DNA from: Leucobacter denitrificans
GTDB taxonomy: Bacteria > Actinomycetota > Actinomycetes > Actinomycetales > Microbacteriaceae
Reading direction: 5' to 3'
DNA: 64,000 nucleotides
NCBI RefSeq assembly: GCF_014396385.1
Contig: NZ_CP060716.1
Location: 868,001 to 932,000, forward strand
In this document: one piece after another, positions 1 through 9,915 of the stretch
How the letters are laid out: each line of letters starts with the position of its first letter
Numbering within the stretch: position 1 is the stretch's first letter
Made by a program: the position numbers and the translations under genes
Notes under the pieces: model-generated
The model's database searches: none
What the model saw: only the letters and a program-made list of their open reading frames with translations
Told to the model about the DNA's origin: nothing

Positions 1-659
1 ATCTCCCAGCCGCGCTGCTCCTGGATAACCCAAAGGGCGCTTGGGAAGGTTGCTGCGATCGAGGTGAAAATGAGCAGCGACATGCCATTGCCAATGCCAC
101 GTTCGGTGATGAGCTCGCCGAACCACATGATGAGGCCGGTACCCGCGGTCATCGTGATGATCATGATGAGGATCGCCCACCACTCTTGAGCGACGAGGTT
201 TTGGCAGGCCTGGTTGGCCGAGGTGCCAAACAGTTGACCTGAACGAGCGACAGTGATCAGTGTGGTCGACTGCAACACCGCGAGTGCGATGGTGAGGTAA
301 CGAGTGTACTGGGTGAGTTTTGCCTGACCAGCCTGGCCTTCTTTATGAAGGGTCTCGAAGTGCGGAATCACAACTCGGAGAAGCTGGGTAATAATCGAGG
401 CCGTAATGTACGGCATGATGCCAAGCGCAAAGATCGAGAGTTGCAGCAGTGCACCACCGCTGAACAGGTTGACCATGTCGTAGAGGCCGGCCGTGCCGCC
501 TCCCTGGTTCGACGCGAGGCAGGCCTGCACATTATTGAAGTCAACAAACGGAGTTGGCACGAACGATCCGAGTCGGAACAACGCGACAATACCGAGCGTG
601 AACACAATCTTCCGACGGAGGTCGGGTGTGCGGAAGATACGTCCGATGGCTCTGAACAA
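1..659 (-). CDS. secY: Protein translocase subunit SecY (C-terminal part outside window)
   Basis: This is the main channel subunit of the SecYEG translocon in the cytoplasmic membrane. The visible N-terminal ~219 residues begin MFRAIGRIFRTPDLRRKIVF, followed by the periplasmic plug region and hydrophobic segments, with PYITASIITQLL in TM2, as in all SecY proteins. The start is a TTG at 659-657 with AGGAGG seven bases upstream; no ATG fits the conserved N-terminus. It is the last visible gene of the spc operon. It is separated from rplO by a 155-bp gap holding a long hairpin, so its expression may be uncoupled from the ribosomal genes. The gene runs off the left edge of the window. Confidence 0.95.
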   Translation of the reverse strand, partial: MFRAIGRIFRTPDLRRKIVFTLGIVALFRLGSFVPTPFVDFNNVQACLASNQGGGTAGLYDMVNLFSGGALLQLSIFALGIMPYITASIITQLLRVVIPHFETLHKEGQAGQAKLTQYTRYLTIALAVLQSTTLITVARSGQLFGTSANQACQNLVAQEWWAILIMIITMTAGTGLIMWFGELITERGIGNGMSLLIFTSIAATFPSALWVIQEQRGWE

Positions 660-747
660 AACTCAGCCTCCTGGGTATTTCGCCGGATTCGTTCCGGCGA
701 GGAGCAACTAGACCAGCCTACACGCGATGCGGGGCCAGCAAGATACA

Positions 748-791
748 AGAAGGGGGTGTGGAGAGCCCGCGGGCACTCCACACCCCCTTCT
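748..791 (-). terminator. Long perfect hairpin between rplO and secY
   Basis: A perfect 16-bp inverted repeat (arms 748-763 and 776-791, AGAAGGGGGTGTGGAG and its complement) encloses a 12-nt loop that is itself GC-palindromic. It lies 24 bp after the rplO stop and 89 bp before the secY start. There is no long U-tract, so it could be a partial terminator, an RNA-processing site or a 3'-end stabiliser. Confidence 0.6.
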
Positions 792-814
792 CAATCAAGC
801 ATTGCTCGAATGAG

Positions 815-1276
815 TTACTTTACTTCTCCGCCGGCTGCGACGATCTTCTGCTCTGCTGAGCTCGAGACCTTATCGACCTGCACGGAAAGCTTGACCTTCA
901 GGTCGCCGTTGCCCAGCACCTTGACAGGCTGGTTCTTGCGCACGGCGCCCTTTTCGACGAGCGCCTCGACGGTGACATCGCCACCCTTGGGGAACAGCTC
1001 TTCAAGCTTCGCCACGTTCACGACCTGGTACTCAGTGCGGAACGGGTTCTTGAACCCGCGCAGCTTCGGAGTACGCATGTGAAGCGGCATCTGGCCACCT
1101 TCGAAGCCGGCCTTGACCTGGTAGCGCGCCTTGGTGCCCTTGGTGCCGCGACCTGCGGTCTTACCCTTGGACGCCTCACCGCGACCCACGCGGGTCTTTG
1201 CAGTCTTCGAACCGGGAGCTGGGCGGAGGTGGTGTGCCTTCAGCACCTCACCGCGCTCTTCATTCTTCTCGCTCAT
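815..1276 (-). CDS. rplO: 50S ribosomal protein L15
   Basis: Late-assembling large-subunit protein that binds 23S rRNA. At 153 residues it has normal bacterial length. The N-terminus has the basic Gly-rich segment ([20 protein letters not shown]...[10 protein letters not shown]) that reaches into the rRNA core, followed by the globular KLRGFKNPF region. Its ATG overlaps the rpmD stop by 4 bp, so translation is coupled. The downstream side is an unusually long gap with a hairpin before secY. Confidence 0.97.
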   Translation of the reverse strand: MSEKNEERGEVLKAHHLRPAPGSKTAKTRVGRGEASKGKTAGRGTKGTKARYQVKAGFEGGQMPLHMRTPKLRGFKNPFRTEYQVVNVAKLEELFPKGGDVTVEALVEKGAVRKNQPVKVLGNGDLKVKLSVQVDKVSSSAEQKIVAAGGEVK

Positions 1277-1467
1277 GCGTCGACCTCCTCGACCTGGACC
1301 AGGTGAGCCACCGCACGAATGTATCCACGGTTTGCAACGGTATCTTCGCGAACGACCGACTGGCCGATCTTCTTGAGACCGAGGCTCCGCAGCGTATCGC
1401 GCTGATTCTGCTTCTCGCTGATCACTGACTTCGTCTGCGTAATCTTCAGGCTCTTTGACTTAGCCAT
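1273..1467 (-). CDS. rpmD: 50S ribosomal protein L30
   Basis: Small (64-residue) bacterial-type L30. The sequence carries the typical [10 protein letters not shown] strand, the [16 protein letters not shown] helix-strand and a short acidic C-terminus. It shares one base with the rpsE stop upstream and overlaps rplO by 4 bp downstream. This is the classical rpsE-rpmD-rplO order of the spc operon. Confidence 0.96.
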   Translation of the reverse strand: MAKSKSLKITQTKSVISEKQNQRDTLRSLGLKKIGQSVVREDTVANRGYIRAVAHLVQVEEVDA

Positions 1468-2174
1468 TACGCACCTGCCTTTGCCTTCGCGGCAGCGTCG
1501 GCCGCAGCCTTCGCCTCAGCGCGCACGAGGCGAGCCGGGGCGACGCGGTCGAAGTCAAGGCCACGGCGAGCTGCTACGGAGCGGGGCTCCTCGAGCTGCC
1601 TCAGCGCCTCAACGGTCGCGTGCACAATGTTCAGAGTGTTCGATGAACCGAGCGACTTGCTCAGCACATCGTGGATACCAGCGCACTCGAGTACGGCGCG
1701 AACTGGGCCACCGGCGATAACACCGGTACCTGCTGCTGCCGGACGGAGCAGCACGACGCCTGCAGCGGCCTCGCCCTGCACCGGGTGCGGGATGGTGTTC
1801 GCAACACGTGGTACGCGGAAGAAGTTCTTCTTGGCCTCTTCGACGCCCTTCGAGATTGCGAGTGGAACTTCCTTCGCCTTGCCGTAGCCAACACCCACGG
1901 TGCCATTGCCATCGCCCACCACGACAAGCGCGGTGAAGCTGAAGCGACGGCCGCCCTTGACGACCTTCGACACACGGTTGATGGTAACGACGCGCTCGAG
2001 GAACTGGCTTTCCGAGCGGTCACGACCGCCACGCTCGTTGCGAGTACCGCGATCGCGGCTGCCGCGACGCTGTTCGCGGGGCTCGCTGCGGTGATCGGTA
2101 GCCTGCGCCTCAGCGGCTGGAGCCTCGTTCTGAGCCTCAGCAGTCACTTCCTGCTCCTTCGTTTCGTTGCTCAC
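1467..2174 (-). CDS. rpsE: 30S ribosomal protein S5
   Basis: S5 contributes to decoding accuracy and the mRNA entry helicase of the 30S subunit. The conserved core begins near residue 55 ([23 protein letters not shown] by position), with the [13 protein letters not shown] loop and the [14 protein letters not shown] segment. At 235 residues it is longer than the E. coli protein (about 167). The extra length is an Arg/Glu-rich N-terminal extension of about 50 residues and an Ala/Lys-rich C-terminal tail, both common in actinobacterial S5. It overlaps rplR by 4 bp. Confidence 0.97.
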   Translation of the reverse strand: MSNETKEQEVTAEAQNEAPAAEAQATDHRSEPREQRRGSRDRGTRNERGGRDRSESQFLERVVTINRVSKVVKGGRRFSFTALVVVGDGNGTVGVGYGKAKEVPLAISKGVEEAKKNFFRVPRVANTIPHPVQGEAAAGVVLLRPAAAGTGVIAGGPVRAVLECAGIHDVLSKSLGSSNTLNIVHATVEALRQLEEPRSVAARRGLDFDRVAPARLVRAEAKAAADAAAKAKAGA

Positions 2175-2545
2175 AGGGTCAGACCCCCTTCGCGAGCGCC
2201 GTCGGCGATCGCTGCGACACGGCCTGCGTAGCGGCTGCCGCCGCGGTCAAAGACGACAGCGGTAACGCCAGCGCCCTTTGCACGCTCGGCGACGAGCTCG
2301 CCAACCTTGCGTGCCTTAGCGGTCTTGTCTCCCTCGAATACGCGAAGATCAGCTTCCATCGTCGAAGCAGAAGCCACGGTGTGGCCCTTTGAATCGTCGA
2401 TGACCTGAACGAACACATGACGCGAAGAGCGAGTCACAACGAGACGTGGACGCGCCTCGGTGCCGACAATCTTCTTGCGCAGGCGGGCGTGGCGGCGAAC
2501 GCGCGCAGCCGAACGGCCCTTTGCACGGGTGATGTTAGCGGCCAT
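2171..2545 (-). CDS. rplR: 50S ribosomal protein L18
   Basis: L18 binds 5S rRNA and anchors it in the central protuberance. The 124-residue protein has a basic N-terminus ([16 protein letters not shown]) and the conserved [20 protein letters not shown] and [14 protein letters not shown] motifs. Its stop overlaps the rpsE start by 4 bp, and the rplF stop is 2 bp upstream. Length and position in the spc operon are normal. Confidence 0.97.
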   Translation of the reverse strand: MAANITRAKGRSAARVRRHARLRKKIVGTEARPRLVVTRSSRHVFVQVIDDSKGHTVASASTMEADLRVFEGDKTAKARKVGELVAERAKGAGVTAVVFDRGGSRYAGRVAAIADGAREGGLTL

Positions 2546-2547
2546 GG

Positions 2548-3084
2548 TTACTTACCAGCCTTTCCAGCCTTGCGGCGAACGTTCTCGCCCGCATAGCGGA
2601 TGCCCTTGCCCTTGTAGGGTTCTGGCTTCTTCAGCTTGCGGATGTTCGCGGCAGCCTCACCGACTGCCTGCTTTGAGATACCGCTGACGGTGATCTTGTT
2701 TGCACCCTCAACTGAGAGTGTGATGCCCTCAGGGGCGTCGTAGGTCACTGGGTGAGAGAAACCAAGTGCGAGCTCAAGGCCAGCACCCTTCTGCTGCACG
2801 CGGTAACCGGTGCCAACAACCTCGAGCGACTTCGAGTAGCCCTCGGTCACACCAATAATGTTGTTGTTGATGAGCGTGCGGGTCAGACCGTGCAGCGCTC
2901 GGGACTCACGCTCGTCGTCGGGACGGCTGACCTGGATCTGGCCATCTTCAACGGTTGCGCGAATCGGCTCGGCAATAACGAGCGACAGCTCGCCCTTCGA
3001 ACCCTTGACCGTGACCTGCTGGCCATCGATCTTTACATCTACACCACCAGGAACGGTGATGGGAAGCTTTCCAATACGTGACAT
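2548..3084 (-). CDS. rplF: 50S ribosomal protein L6
   Basis: L6 lies at the base of the L7/L12 stalk next to the sarcin-ricin loop. The 178-residue product shows the duplicated L6 fold: N-terminal [19 protein letters not shown] and, in the second domain, the signature [14 protein letters not shown]. It lies six bases downstream of rpsH in the spc order rpsH-rplF-rplR. Confidence 0.98.
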   Translation of the reverse strand: MSRIGKLPITVPGGVDVKIDGQQVTVKGSKGELSLVIAEPIRATVEDGQIQVSRPDDERESRALHGLTRTLINNNIIGVTEGYSKSLEVVGTGYRVQQKGAGLELALGFSHPVTYDAPEGITLSVEGANKITVSGISKQAVGEAAANIRKLKKPEPYKGKGIRYAGENVRRKAGKAGK

Positions 3085-3090
3085 GACGAC

Positions 3091-3489
3091 TTACCACACG
3101 TAGGCGAGCACTTCGCCGCCGACGCCCTTCTGCTCAGCCTCGCGGTCGGTCAACAGACCTGAGGAAGTGGACAGGATCGCGATGCCAAGACCACCGAGAA
3201 CGCTCGGGAGTTCGGTCGAGCCCGCGTAAACGCGGAGACCTGGCTTGGACACGCGCTTCAGGCCTTCAATCGAAGGCTCGCGGTTCGGGCCGTACTTCAG
3301 CGTCATTGAAAGGGTCGTGCCAACGCGTGCTGGCTCTACCTTCCAGTCAGCAATGTAACCCTCACGCTTGAGGATCTCGGCGATCCGCTCCTTCAGCTTT
3401 GAGCCGGGAAGCGAAACGTCGTCATGATGTGCGCTATTTGCATTGCGCAACCGGGTGAGCATATCTGCTACCGGATCAGTCATCGTCAT
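3091..3489 (-). CDS. rpsH: 30S ribosomal protein S8
   Basis: S8 is a primary 16S rRNA-binding protein; in E. coli it is also the translational repressor of the spc operon. The 132-residue product begins [18 protein letters not shown] and ends in the usual [14 protein letters not shown] and GGEVLAYVW region. In many bacteria rpsN precedes it. Here rplE lies directly upstream, across a 110-bp gap with a hairpin. Confidence 0.97.
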   Translation of the reverse strand: MTMTDPVADMLTRLRNANSAHHDDVSLPGSKLKERIAEILKREGYIADWKVEPARVGTTLSMTLKYGPNREPSIEGLKRVSKPGLRVYAGSTELPSVLGGLGIAILSTSSGLLTDREAEQKGVGGEVLAYVW

Positions 3490-3559
3490 GAGTGACTCTA
3501 CTTTCTCGCCTGGTATCGATAGCTGTTACACAACTACCGACCTGGGTGACACGCGAACT

Positions 3560-3583
3560 GGGTGCCCGGAACTCCGGGCACCC
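3560..3583 (-). other. Hairpin in the rplE-rpsH gap (usual rpsN position)
   Basis: A perfect 10-bp stem (GGGTGCCCGG and its complement, arms 3560-3569 and 3574-3583) with a 4-nt loop lies just after the rplE stop. No coding sequence was found in 3490-3599, and no U-tract follows on the minus strand. It may stabilise or process the mRNA, or mark where rpsN was lost. Confidence 0.5.
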
Positions 3584-3599
3584 GATCCGCTTGGACTAT

Positions 3600-4178
3600 T
3601 TAGTTATCTGCCTTGAACGGGAAGCCGAGCGCACGAAGCAGCGCGCGACCTTCGTCGTCGTTGGTGGCGGTGGTCACGATAGTGATATCGAATCCACGCA
3701 CGCGATCAATCTTATCCTGATCGATCTCGTGGAACACACTCTGCTCGGTCAAACCGAAGGTGTAGTTGCCCGCACCGTCGAACTGCTTTGCCGAAAGTCC
3801 GCGGAAGTCACGGATACGAGGCAGAGCAAGTGTGATCAGACGATCAAGGAATTCCCACGCACGATCGCCACGAAGTGTGACGTGTGCGCCGATTGCCTGA
3901 CCCTCACGAAGCTTAAACTGCGCAATCGACTTGCGTGCGAGTGTAACCTTCGGCTTCTGACCGGTGATCTTCACGAGGTCAGCGATTGCGCCCTCGATCA
4001 CCTTGCTGTCACGGGCAGCTTCACCAACACCAGTGTTCACAACGATCTTCACGAGACCTGGAACCTGCATGATGTTTGCGTAGTTGAACTCCTCGCGGAG
4101 TGCCGGAACAATGTCGGCCCGGTACTTCTGCTTGAGGCGCGGCTGGATTTTGCCAGCAGCTACAGCAGTCTCAGTCAT
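3600..4178 (-). CDS. rplE: 50S ribosomal protein L5
   Basis: L5 contacts 5S rRNA and forms the central-protuberance bridge to the small subunit. The 192-residue product has a short N-terminal extension before [20 protein letters not shown]. It then shows the family signatures [37 protein letters not shown] and a C-terminal [20 protein letters not shown]. Its start codon shares a base with the rplX stop. Confidence 0.97.
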   Translation of the reverse strand: MTETAVAAGKIQPRLKQKYRADIVPALREEFNYANIMQVPGLVKIVVNTGVGEAARDSKVIEGAIADLVKITGQKPKVTLARKSIAQFKLREGQAIGAHVTLRGDRAWEFLDRLITLALPRIRDFRGLSAKQFDGAGNYTFGLTEQSVFHEIDQDKIDRVRGFDITIVTTATNDDEGRALLRALGFPFKADN

Positions 4179-4540
4179 TAGAGGTCCTTCCCAGACTTCT
4201 TTGCGTAGCGCACGCGGACGGTCTTCTTCTTGCCGTCCTTCTCGATCTCCTCGACGCGGATACCAACGCGAGTTGGCTTCTTCGTCGACGGATCAATGAG
4301 TGCGACATTCGACACATGGATTGGAGCCTCAACAGTCTCGAGGCCACCCTCCTTTGCGCCGCGGTCGGACTGGCCGACGCGCACGTGCTTGGTTACGTAG
4401 TTAACGCCTTCGACGACCAGACGGTCAGTCTCAGTGAAAACCTCGATGACACGACCCTGTTTGCCACGGTATCCACCGCGCTCCTGAGTCGGGCCCGAGA
4501 TGACCTCTACAAGGTCACCCTTCTTGATCTTTGCAGCCAT
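4178..4540 (-). CDS. rplX: 50S ribosomal protein L24
   Basis: Assembly-initiating 23S rRNA-binding protein with a KOW motif ([26 protein letters not shown] by position, residues 6-31). At 120 residues it is slightly longer than the typical ~105, because of a Lys/Arg-rich C-terminal tail. It lies between rplN (5 bp) and rplE (1-bp overlap), the canonical spc order. Confidence 0.97.
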   Translation of the reverse strand: MAAKIKKGDLVEVISGPTQERGGYRGKQGRVIEVFTETDRLVVEGVNYVTKHVRVGQSDRGAKEGGLETVEAPIHVSNVALIDPSTKKPTRVGIRVEEIEKDGKKKTVRVRYAKKSGKDL

Positions 4541-4545
4541 AAGGG

Positions 4546-4914
4546 CTAGATCACCTCCGGTGCGAGCGAGACGATCTTCATGAACTTCTTGTCGCGAAGC
4601 TCACGGCCAACCGGACCGAAGATACGGGTGCCGCGAGGCTCCCCGTCTGCCTTCAGAATAACGGCGGCATTCTCGTCGAAACTGATGTACGAACCGTCAG
4701 CGCGACGGGTCGACTTGCGAGTACGAACGACGACTGCCTTGACGACATCGCCCTTCTTCACGTTTCCACCGGGGATTGCGTCCTTAACGGTTGCAACAAT
4801 GGTGTCTCCAACGCCTGCGTAGCGGCGCTTCGATCCCCCGAGGACACGGATAGTGAGCAACTCCTTGGCGCCGGTGTTATCGGCCACCTTGAGTCGTGAT
4901 TCCTGCTGAAGCAC
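4546..4914 (-). CDS. rplN: 50S ribosomal protein L14
   Basis: One of the most conserved ribosomal proteins, at the subunit interface near the GTPase centre. The 122-residue product begins [19 protein letters not shown] and contains [20 protein letters not shown] and [13 protein letters not shown]. It begins the spc part of the cluster, 32 bp after rpsQ, with no clear separate promoter between them. Confidence 0.98.
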   Translation of the reverse strand: MLQQESRLKVADNTGAKELLTIRVLGGSKRRYAGVGDTIVATVKDAIPGGNVKKGDVVKAVVVRTRKSTRRADGSYISFDENAAVILKADGEPRGTRIFGPVGRELRDKKFMKIVSLAPEVI

Positions 4915-4946
4915 TTAGTAACTCCTTCACTCAGTAAGCGCGAGGC

Positions 4947-5219
4947 TTACTTAGCCTTCTCGAGGATCTCAACGAGACGCCAGCGCTTCGAAGCACTCAG
5001 CGGACGAGTCTCGTGGATGAGCACGAGATCGCCGATACCCGCGGTGTTCAGCTCATCATGAGCCTTCACCTTCGTTGAGCGTCGAAGAACCTTTCCGTAA
5101 AGCGGGTGCTTCACGCGGTCCTCAACCTCGACAACGATGGTCTTTTCCATCTTGTCGCTGACAACATAGCCACGGCGAGCCTTACGGTAGCCGCGCTGTT
5201 CCTTCTCGACCTCAGCCAT
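4947..5219 (-). CDS. rpsQ: 30S ribosomal protein S17
   Basis: Primary 16S rRNA-binding protein with an OB fold. The 90-residue product contains the family motif [19 protein letters not shown] followed by [14 protein letters not shown]. It starts two bases after the rpmC stop. Length and position (last gene of the S10 segment) are normal. Confidence 0.97.
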   Translation of the reverse strand: MAEVEKEQRGYRKARRGYVVSDKMEKTIVVEVEDRVKHPLYGKVLRRSTKVKAHDELNTAGIGDLVLIHETRPLSASKRWRLVEILEKAK

Positions 5220-5221
5220 AT

Positions 5222-5539
5222 TTAGGCCTCCTTCGTTTCAGCGGCGGCATCCGCCTGCTCGGACTTCTTGGTGGTGGACTTCTTTCCGGAAGCCTTCTTC
5301 GCTGGAGCCGCAACCGGAGTGATCCGAATGCCGAGCTCACGCTCGCGAAGAACTGTGTAAATGCGTGCAATATCGCGCTTCACCTGGCGTACACGCCCGT
5401 GGTTTTCGAGCTGGCCAGTGGCCGACTGAAAACGCAGGTTGAAGAGCTCGGCCTTTGCCTTCTTGAGTTCTTCAGCGAGACGCTCGTTCTCAAAGCTGTC
5501 GAGCTCGGTGATGGCCAGTTCCTTGGTACCGATCGCCAT
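5222..5539 (-). CDS. rpmC: 50S ribosomal protein L29 with C-terminal extension
   Basis: L29 sits at the polypeptide exit tunnel near the docking site for SRP and trigger factor. The conserved two-helix core (residues ~8-75, including [18 protein letters not shown] and [16 protein letters not shown]) is followed by about 30 residues rich in Ala, Lys and Ser. The total of 105 residues compares with about 65 in E. coli; such tails occur in related actinobacteria. Its start shares a base with the rplP stop. Confidence 0.96.
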   Translation of the reverse strand: MAIGTKELAITELDSFENERLAEELKKAKAELFNLRFQSATGQLENHGRVRQVKRDIARIYTVLRERELGIRITPVAAPAKKASGKKSTTKKSEQADAAAETKEA

Positions 5540-5958
5540 TACGCGTCGCCCTCCTCACGCTTGATAATGCGGGCCTTGAGGGGCAGCTTGTGGATCGCGC
5601 GGGTCATAGCCTCGCGTGCGAGCTGCTCTTCGACACCGGCGACCTCGAAGAGGACGCGGCCCGGCTTGACATTGGCGACCCACCACTCAGGCGAACCCTT
5701 ACCTGAACCCATGCGGGTTTCAGCAGGCTTCTTTGTGAGCGGACGGTCTGGGTAAATGTTGATCCACACCTTGCCACCGCGCTTGATGTGACGGGTCATC
5801 GCGATACGAGCGGACTCGATCTGACGGTTCGTCACGTAAGCGGGGGTAAGCGCCTGAATACCGAAATCACCGAATGCGACCTTGTTGCCGCCCTTCGACT
5901 GACCGCTGCGGCTCGGGTGGTGCTGCTTGCGGTACTTGACTCGACGGGGAATAAGCAT
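5539..5958 (-). CDS. rplP: 50S ribosomal protein L16
   Basis: L16 helps position the A-site tRNA acceptor end and is essential for late 50S assembly. The 139-residue product begins [19 protein letters not shown] and has the conserved [20 protein letters not shown] segment. It lies two bases after rpsC and one base overlaps rpmC. Confidence 0.98.
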   Translation of the reverse strand: MLIPRRVKYRKQHHPSRSGQSKGGNKVAFGDFGIQALTPAYVTNRQIESARIAMTRHIKRGGKVWINIYPDRPLTKKPAETRMGSGKGSPEWWVANVKPGRVLFEVAGVEEQLAREAMTRAIHKLPLKARIIKREEGDA

Positions 5959-5960
5959 GG

Positions 5961-6719
5961 TTACTTCTCCGCTCCTGCTGCAGCAGGTGCAGCCTCGGCC
6001 TGTGCACCACGGGGTGCACGGCGGCGATCGCCACGTTCGCGCGACGGCTTCTGAGCCGCCTGCTCACGTGCGAGTTCCTTATTCGTGAGGTCGCCCTTGT
6101 AGATCCAAACCTTCACGCCGATGCGGCCGAAGGTGGTCTTTGCCTCGTAGAAACCGTAATCGATGTTTGCGCGCAGGGTGTGCAGTGGCACACGCCCTTC
6201 GCGGTAGAACTCCGAACGGCTCATCTCGGCACCGCCGAGGCGGCCTGAGACCTGGATACGAACGCCCTTGGCACCAGCGCGCTGAGCACCCTGGAGGCCC
6301 TTACGCATTGCGCGACGGAATGCAACACGAGCAGCAAGCTGCTCTGCAATGCCCTGTGCAACGAGCTGAGCGTCAGCCTCAGGGTTCTTCACCTCGAGGA
6401 TGTTGAGCTGGATCTGCTTACCGGTGAGCTTCTCGAGGTCAGCGCGAATGCGCTCAGCCTCTGCTCCGCGGCGGCCAATCACAATACCCGGACGGGCGGT
6501 GTGAATGTCGACGCGAACACGGTCACGGGTGCGCTCGATCTCTACGCGGGAAACGCCAGCGCGGTCGAGCGACTCGGTGAGGTGCTGACGGATCTTGATG
6601 TCCTCGGCGAGATAGTCAGCGTAACGCTGGCCCTTCTTCGTCGAGTCCGAGAACCAGCGCGACACATGGTCGGTGGTGATCCCGAGGCGGAAGCCGTAGG
6701 GATGAATCTTCTGGCCCAT
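5961..6719 (-). CDS. rpsC: 30S ribosomal protein S3
   Basis: S3 forms part of the mRNA entry tunnel. The 252-residue protein has an N-terminal KH type 2 domain containing [20 protein letters not shown]. The C-terminal domain includes [20 protein letters not shown] and the [19 protein letters not shown] strand. A charged Ala/Arg-rich tail ends the protein. It sits between rplV and rplP with 2-bp spacings. Confidence 0.98.
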   Translation of the reverse strand: MGQKIHPYGFRLGITTDHVSRWFSDSTKKGQRYADYLAEDIKIRQHLTESLDRAGVSRVEIERTRDRVRVDIHTARPGIVIGRRGAEAERIRADLEKLTGKQIQLNILEVKNPEADAQLVAQGIAEQLAARVAFRRAMRKGLQGAQRAGAKGVRIQVSGRLGGAEMSRSEFYREGRVPLHTLRANIDYGFYEAKTTFGRIGVKVWIYKGDLTNKELAREQAAQKPSRERGDRRRAPRGAQAEAAPAAAGAEK

Positions 6720-6721
6720 AC

Positions 6722-7102
6722 CTAGGCTCCCTTCTTGGCGGCTGCAAGCTCATCAGCGGTCTGAAGAACGACCGTGATGTGGCTGGTCCGCTTGTTGATA
6801 CGGAACGCACGGCCCTGAGCGCGGGGGCGGAAACGCTTGAGCGTTGCACCCTCGTCGACAAAGGCACGGGCGATGACGAGCTCGTCTTCGTTGAGACGCA
6901 GATTCTCTTTGTCAGCCTTTACACGCGCATTCGCGATCGCCGAAGCGACGAGCTTGAATACGGGCTCTGCAGCTGCCTGCGGTGCGAACTTCAGGATGGC
7001 AAGTGCTTCCTGTACGTTCTTTCCGCGAACGAGGTCTACGACGCGACGGGCCTTCTGGGGGGTGATGCGGATATGACGCACGCGGGCGATCGACTCCACC
7101 AT
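6722..7102 (-). CDS. rplV: 50S ribosomal protein L22
   Basis: L22 lines the exit tunnel with a long beta-hairpin where some macrolide-resistance mutations fall. The 126-residue product starts [20 protein letters not shown] and contains the conserved hairpin region [20 protein letters not shown]. It is placed between rpsS and rpsC, in the normal S10 order. Confidence 0.97.
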   Translation of the reverse strand: MVESIARVRHIRITPQKARRVVDLVRGKNVQEALAILKFAPQAAAEPVFKLVASAIANARVKADKENLRLNEDELVIARAFVDEGATLKRFRPRAQGRAFRINKRTSHITVVLQTADELAAAKKGA

Positions 7103-7128
7103 TTCTCTTCCTCCTTCACGTCACCGCG

Positions 7129-7410
7129 TTAGCGGCGACGGCCCTTCTTGTCGTCCTTCACGTGACCGCGGAAGGTACGAGTCGGTGCAAATTCACCGAG
7201 CTTGTGACCGACCATGGTCTCCGTGACGAATACGGGGATGTGCTTGCGACCATCGTGAACTGCGATGGTGTGGCCCAGCATCGCTGGGATGATCATCGAA
7301 CGGCGTGACCAAGTCTTGATCACGTTCTTTGAACCAGCTTCGTTCTGTGCAACAACCTTGCCAAGCAGGTGGTTGTCGACGAAGGGGCCCTTCTTGAGAC
7401 TACGTGGCAT
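7129..7410 (-). CDS. rpsS: 30S ribosomal protein S19
   Basis: S19 lies in the 30S head and contacts S13 and the A-site finger. The 93-residue product begins [15 protein letters not shown] and contains the signatures [20 protein letters not shown] and [12 protein letters not shown]. It lies 21 bp after rplB and 26 bp before rplV. Confidence 0.98.
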   Translation of the reverse strand: MPRSLKKGPFVDNHLLGKVVAQNEAGSKNVIKTWSRRSMIIPAMLGHTIAVHDGRKHIPVFVTETMVGHKLGEFAPTRTFRGHVKDDKKGRRR

Positions 7411-7431
7411 CTTCTGCTCCTTACCTTCCTG

Positions 7432-8271
7432 CTAGCGCTTCTTGTTTCCGGATGGACGACGACGAACGATGAGCTTGTCGCTTTCCTTATTCGGATGACG
7501 CGTGCGGCCTTCTTTCTGACCCCACGGGCTGACCGGGTGACGACCACCCGAGGTGCGGCCTTCGCCACCACCGTGTGGGTGATCCACTGGGTTCATGACA
7601 ACGCCACGAACGGTCGGGCGAACGCCCTTCCAGCGCAAACGACCGGCCTTGCCCCAGCTGATGTTCGACTGCTCAGCGTTACCCACTTCGCCGATGGTCG
7701 CGCGGCAGCGCGCATCGACGTTGCGGATCTCACCCGAGGGGAGACGCAGCTGAGCGTAGGGGCCGTCCTTCGCGACGAGACGAACTGACGCGCCTGCGGA
7801 GCGTGCCATTTTGGCGCCGCCACCGGGCTTGAGCTCGATCGCGTGCACAACGGTACCCGTAGGAATGTTGCGCAGCGGAAGGTTGTTGCCTGGCTTGATG
7901 TCAGCATTCGGACCCGACTCAACAACGTCGCCCTGGTTCAGCTTGTTCGGAGCCAGGATGTAACGCTTGGTGCCGTCAACGAAGTGCAGCAGCGCAATGC
8001 GCGCGGTGCGGTTCGGATCGTACTCGATGTGAGCAACCTTGGCGTTCACGCCGTCTTTGTCATTGCGACGGAAGTCGATGACGCGGTACTGGCGCTTGTG
8101 GCCACCGCCGATGTGGCGAGTGGTGATGCGGCCCTGGTTGTTGCGGCCACCCGTCTTAGGGAGCGGGCGGAGCAGCGACTTCTCAGGGGTCGAACGGGTG
8201 ATTTCAGCGAAATCAGCAACGCTCGATCCGCGACGACCCGGGGTCGTCGGCTTGTACTTGCGAATAGCCAT
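7432..8271 (-). CDS. rplB: 50S ribosomal protein L2
   Basis: L2 supports subunit association and the peptidyl transferase centre. The 279-residue product has the N-terminal [12 protein letters not shown] element, an OB-like domain and the SH3-like domain. The catalytic-centre loop sequence [18 protein letters not shown] carries the conserved histidine. Length is normal for bacteria. Confidence 0.98.
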   Translation of the reverse strand: MAIRKYKPTTPGRRGSSVADFAEITRSTPEKSLLRPLPKTGGRNNQGRITTRHIGGGHKRQYRVIDFRRNDKDGVNAKVAHIEYDPNRTARIALLHFVDGTKRYILAPNKLNQGDVVESGPNADIKPGNNLPLRNIPTGTVVHAIELKPGGGAKMARSAGASVRLVAKDGPYAQLRLPSGEIRNVDARCRATIGEVGNAEQSNISWGKAGRLRWKGVRPTVRGVVMNPVDHPHGGGEGRTSGGRHPVSPWGQKEGRTRHPNKESDKLIVRRRPSGNKKR

Positions 8272-8293
8272 AGTGTGTTCCTTTTCGCCCCTT

Positions 8294-8593
8294 CTACAGC
8301 GCAGCCGTGAAGATGTCGATGGAGCCCGACTTCAGCTTGACGATGGCGCGCTTGGTGTCCTTGCGCTTGCCTGTGCCAAACTTCGTGCGGCGGGTCTTGC
8401 CCTTGCGGCTCAGCGTGTTGATCTTTGAGACCTTCACACCGAATACCTGCTCGATAGCGAGCTTGATCTCGGTCTTCGAAGCGGTCGGTGCTACCTCAAA
8501 GGTGTACTGACCATTTGCGTCGATGAGACCGTAGCTCTTCTCAGAGACGATCGGGCGGATGATGACGTCGTGTGCAGACTTGTTCAAGCTCAC
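8294..8593 (-). CDS. rplW: 50S ribosomal protein L23
   Basis: L23 is the exit-tunnel docking protein for trigger factor and SRP. The 99-residue product contains [17 protein letters not shown] and [20 protein letters not shown]. The C-terminal part ([20 protein letters not shown]) forms the rRNA-binding loop. Its ATG overlaps the rplD stop by 4 bp. Confidence 0.97.
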   Translation of the reverse strand: MSLNKSAHDVIIRPIVSEKSYGLIDANGQYTFEVAPTASKTEIKLAIEQVFGVKVSKINTLSRKGKTRRTKFGTGKRKDTKRAIVKLKSGSIDIFTAAL

Positions 8594-9243
8594 TTCGTGT
8601 CCTCCTTAGCGGCGCGACCGGCGACGAACGCGTCGAAGGCCGCCTTGGTGAAGACGAGATCGTCGCTGACAACCACGTCGTATGCATTGAGCTGATCGTG
8701 GAACAGCACGTGAACGTTCTGAAGATTACGAACGCTGAGCACGGTGGTCTCGTCGTCGCGGTCAACGACCACAACTACGCGATTGCCTGGAGCGACAGAC
8801 GCGAGGAAATCGCGAGCAGTCTTTGTCGAAGGCTTTTCACCGATGCCGAAGCCTTCAACAACGTGCAAACGGTTCGCGCGAGCGCGGTCCGAGAGTACGC
8901 CACTGAGAGCAGCAGCAATCATCTTCTTGGGGGTGCGCTGCGAGTAATCGCGTGGCACCGGCCCGTGAACAATGCCGCCACCGCGGTGCTGCGGCATGCG
9001 AACCGAGCCCTGACGCGCGCGGCCAGTGCCCTTCTGCTTGAACGGCTTTACGCCCGAACCTGAGCGCTCGCCACGGGTCTTGGTCTTGTGGGTGCCCTGA
9101 CGCGCAGCAGCAAGCTGTGCGGTGACCACCTGGTGGATCAGCGGAATATTGGTCTCGACGCCGAAGAGCGCTTCAGGAAGGTCAACCGACCCAGCCTTCT
9201 TGCCCTGTGCATCGAAAACTTCGAGCTTGGTAGCAGTAGCCAT
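8590..9243 (-). CDS. rplD: 50S ribosomal protein L4
   Basis: L4 extends a loop into the exit tunnel; in E. coli it is also the autoregulator of the S10 operon leader. The 217-residue product carries the tunnel loop ([20 protein letters not shown]) and the Rossmann-like C-terminal half. The rpsJ leader upstream of this operon carries an intrinsic terminator, so an L4-type feedback is conceivable. L4 autogenous control is not shown for this organism. Confidence 0.97.
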   Translation of the reverse strand: MATATKLEVFDAQGKKAGSVDLPEALFGVETNIPLIHQVVTAQLAAARQGTHKTKTRGERSGSGVKPFKQKGTGRARQGSVRMPQHRGGGIVHGPVPRDYSQRTPKKMIAAALSGVLSDRARANRLHVVEGFGIGEKPSTKTARDFLASVAPGNRVVVVVDRDDETTVLSVRNLQNVHVLFHDQLNAYDVVVSDDLVFTKAAFDAFVAGRAAKEDTK

Positions 9244-9246
9244 GAA

Positions 9247-9900
9247 CTACGCCCCCTTCACTGCGTTGCGAACGAATACGAGACGACCGCGAGCTCCGGG
9301 AACTGCACCCTTAACAAGGATGAGACCCTTCTCTGCGTCGACGGCCTGCACAACGAGGTTCTGCACGGTAACGCGATCGCCGCCCATGCGACCAGCCATA
9401 CGCTGGCCACGGAATACGCGACCCGGGGTAGCTGCGCCACCAATCGAGCCGGGCTTGCGGTGGTTACGGTGAGCACCGTGCGATGCTGAAACGCCCTTGA
9501 AGTTGTGGCGCTTCATGGTACCGGCGAAGCCCTTACCCTTCGAGGTTCCGACGACGTCGATCTTCTGACCGGCTTCGAAGGTGCCCTCAAGCGTGAGCTC
9601 CTGGCCGAGTGTGTACTCAGCAGCATCTGCGGTGCGAACCTCAGTGAGGTGACGGCGAGGGGTGACCCCTGCCTTCTCGAAGTGGCCAGCGGAAGGCTTG
9701 TTCACCTTGCGCGGATCAATCGCGCCCGCTGCGATCTGCACGGCGCTGTAGCCGTCGACCTCGGGGGTGCGGATCTGGGTAACCACGTTCGGAGCTACCT
9801 CAATGACAGTGACGGGAACGACGTTGCCGTTCTCATCCCAAACCTGCGTCATACCGAGCTTGGTGCCCAGGAGACCCTTTACATTGCGTACTGCAGTCAT
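9247..9900 (-). CDS. rplC: 50S ribosomal protein L3
   Basis: L3 initiates 50S assembly and reaches the peptidyl transferase centre. The 217-residue product starts with [20 protein letters not shown] and includes the conserved segment [20 protein letters not shown]. The central tip [20 protein letters not shown] is also present. It lies 15 bp after rpsJ. Confidence 0.98.
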   Translation of the reverse strand: MTAVRNVKGLLGTKLGMTQVWDENGNVVPVTVIEVAPNVVTQIRTPEVDGYSAVQIAAGAIDPRKVNKPSAGHFEKAGVTPRRHLTEVRTADAAEYTLGQELTLEGTFEAGQKIDVVGTSKGKGFAGTMKRHNFKGVSASHGAHRNHRKPGSIGGAATPGRVFRGQRMAGRMGGDRVTVQNLVVQAVDAEKGLILVKGAVPGARGRLVFVRNAVKGA

Positions 9901-9915
9901 GTTCCGGAATCCCCC

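Noticed and set aside
345..1082. 245-codon plus-strand ORF across secY and rplO
   Set aside because: It is antisense to two clear ribosomal-operon genes, has no recognisable domain and its codon pattern mirrors the minus-strand frames.
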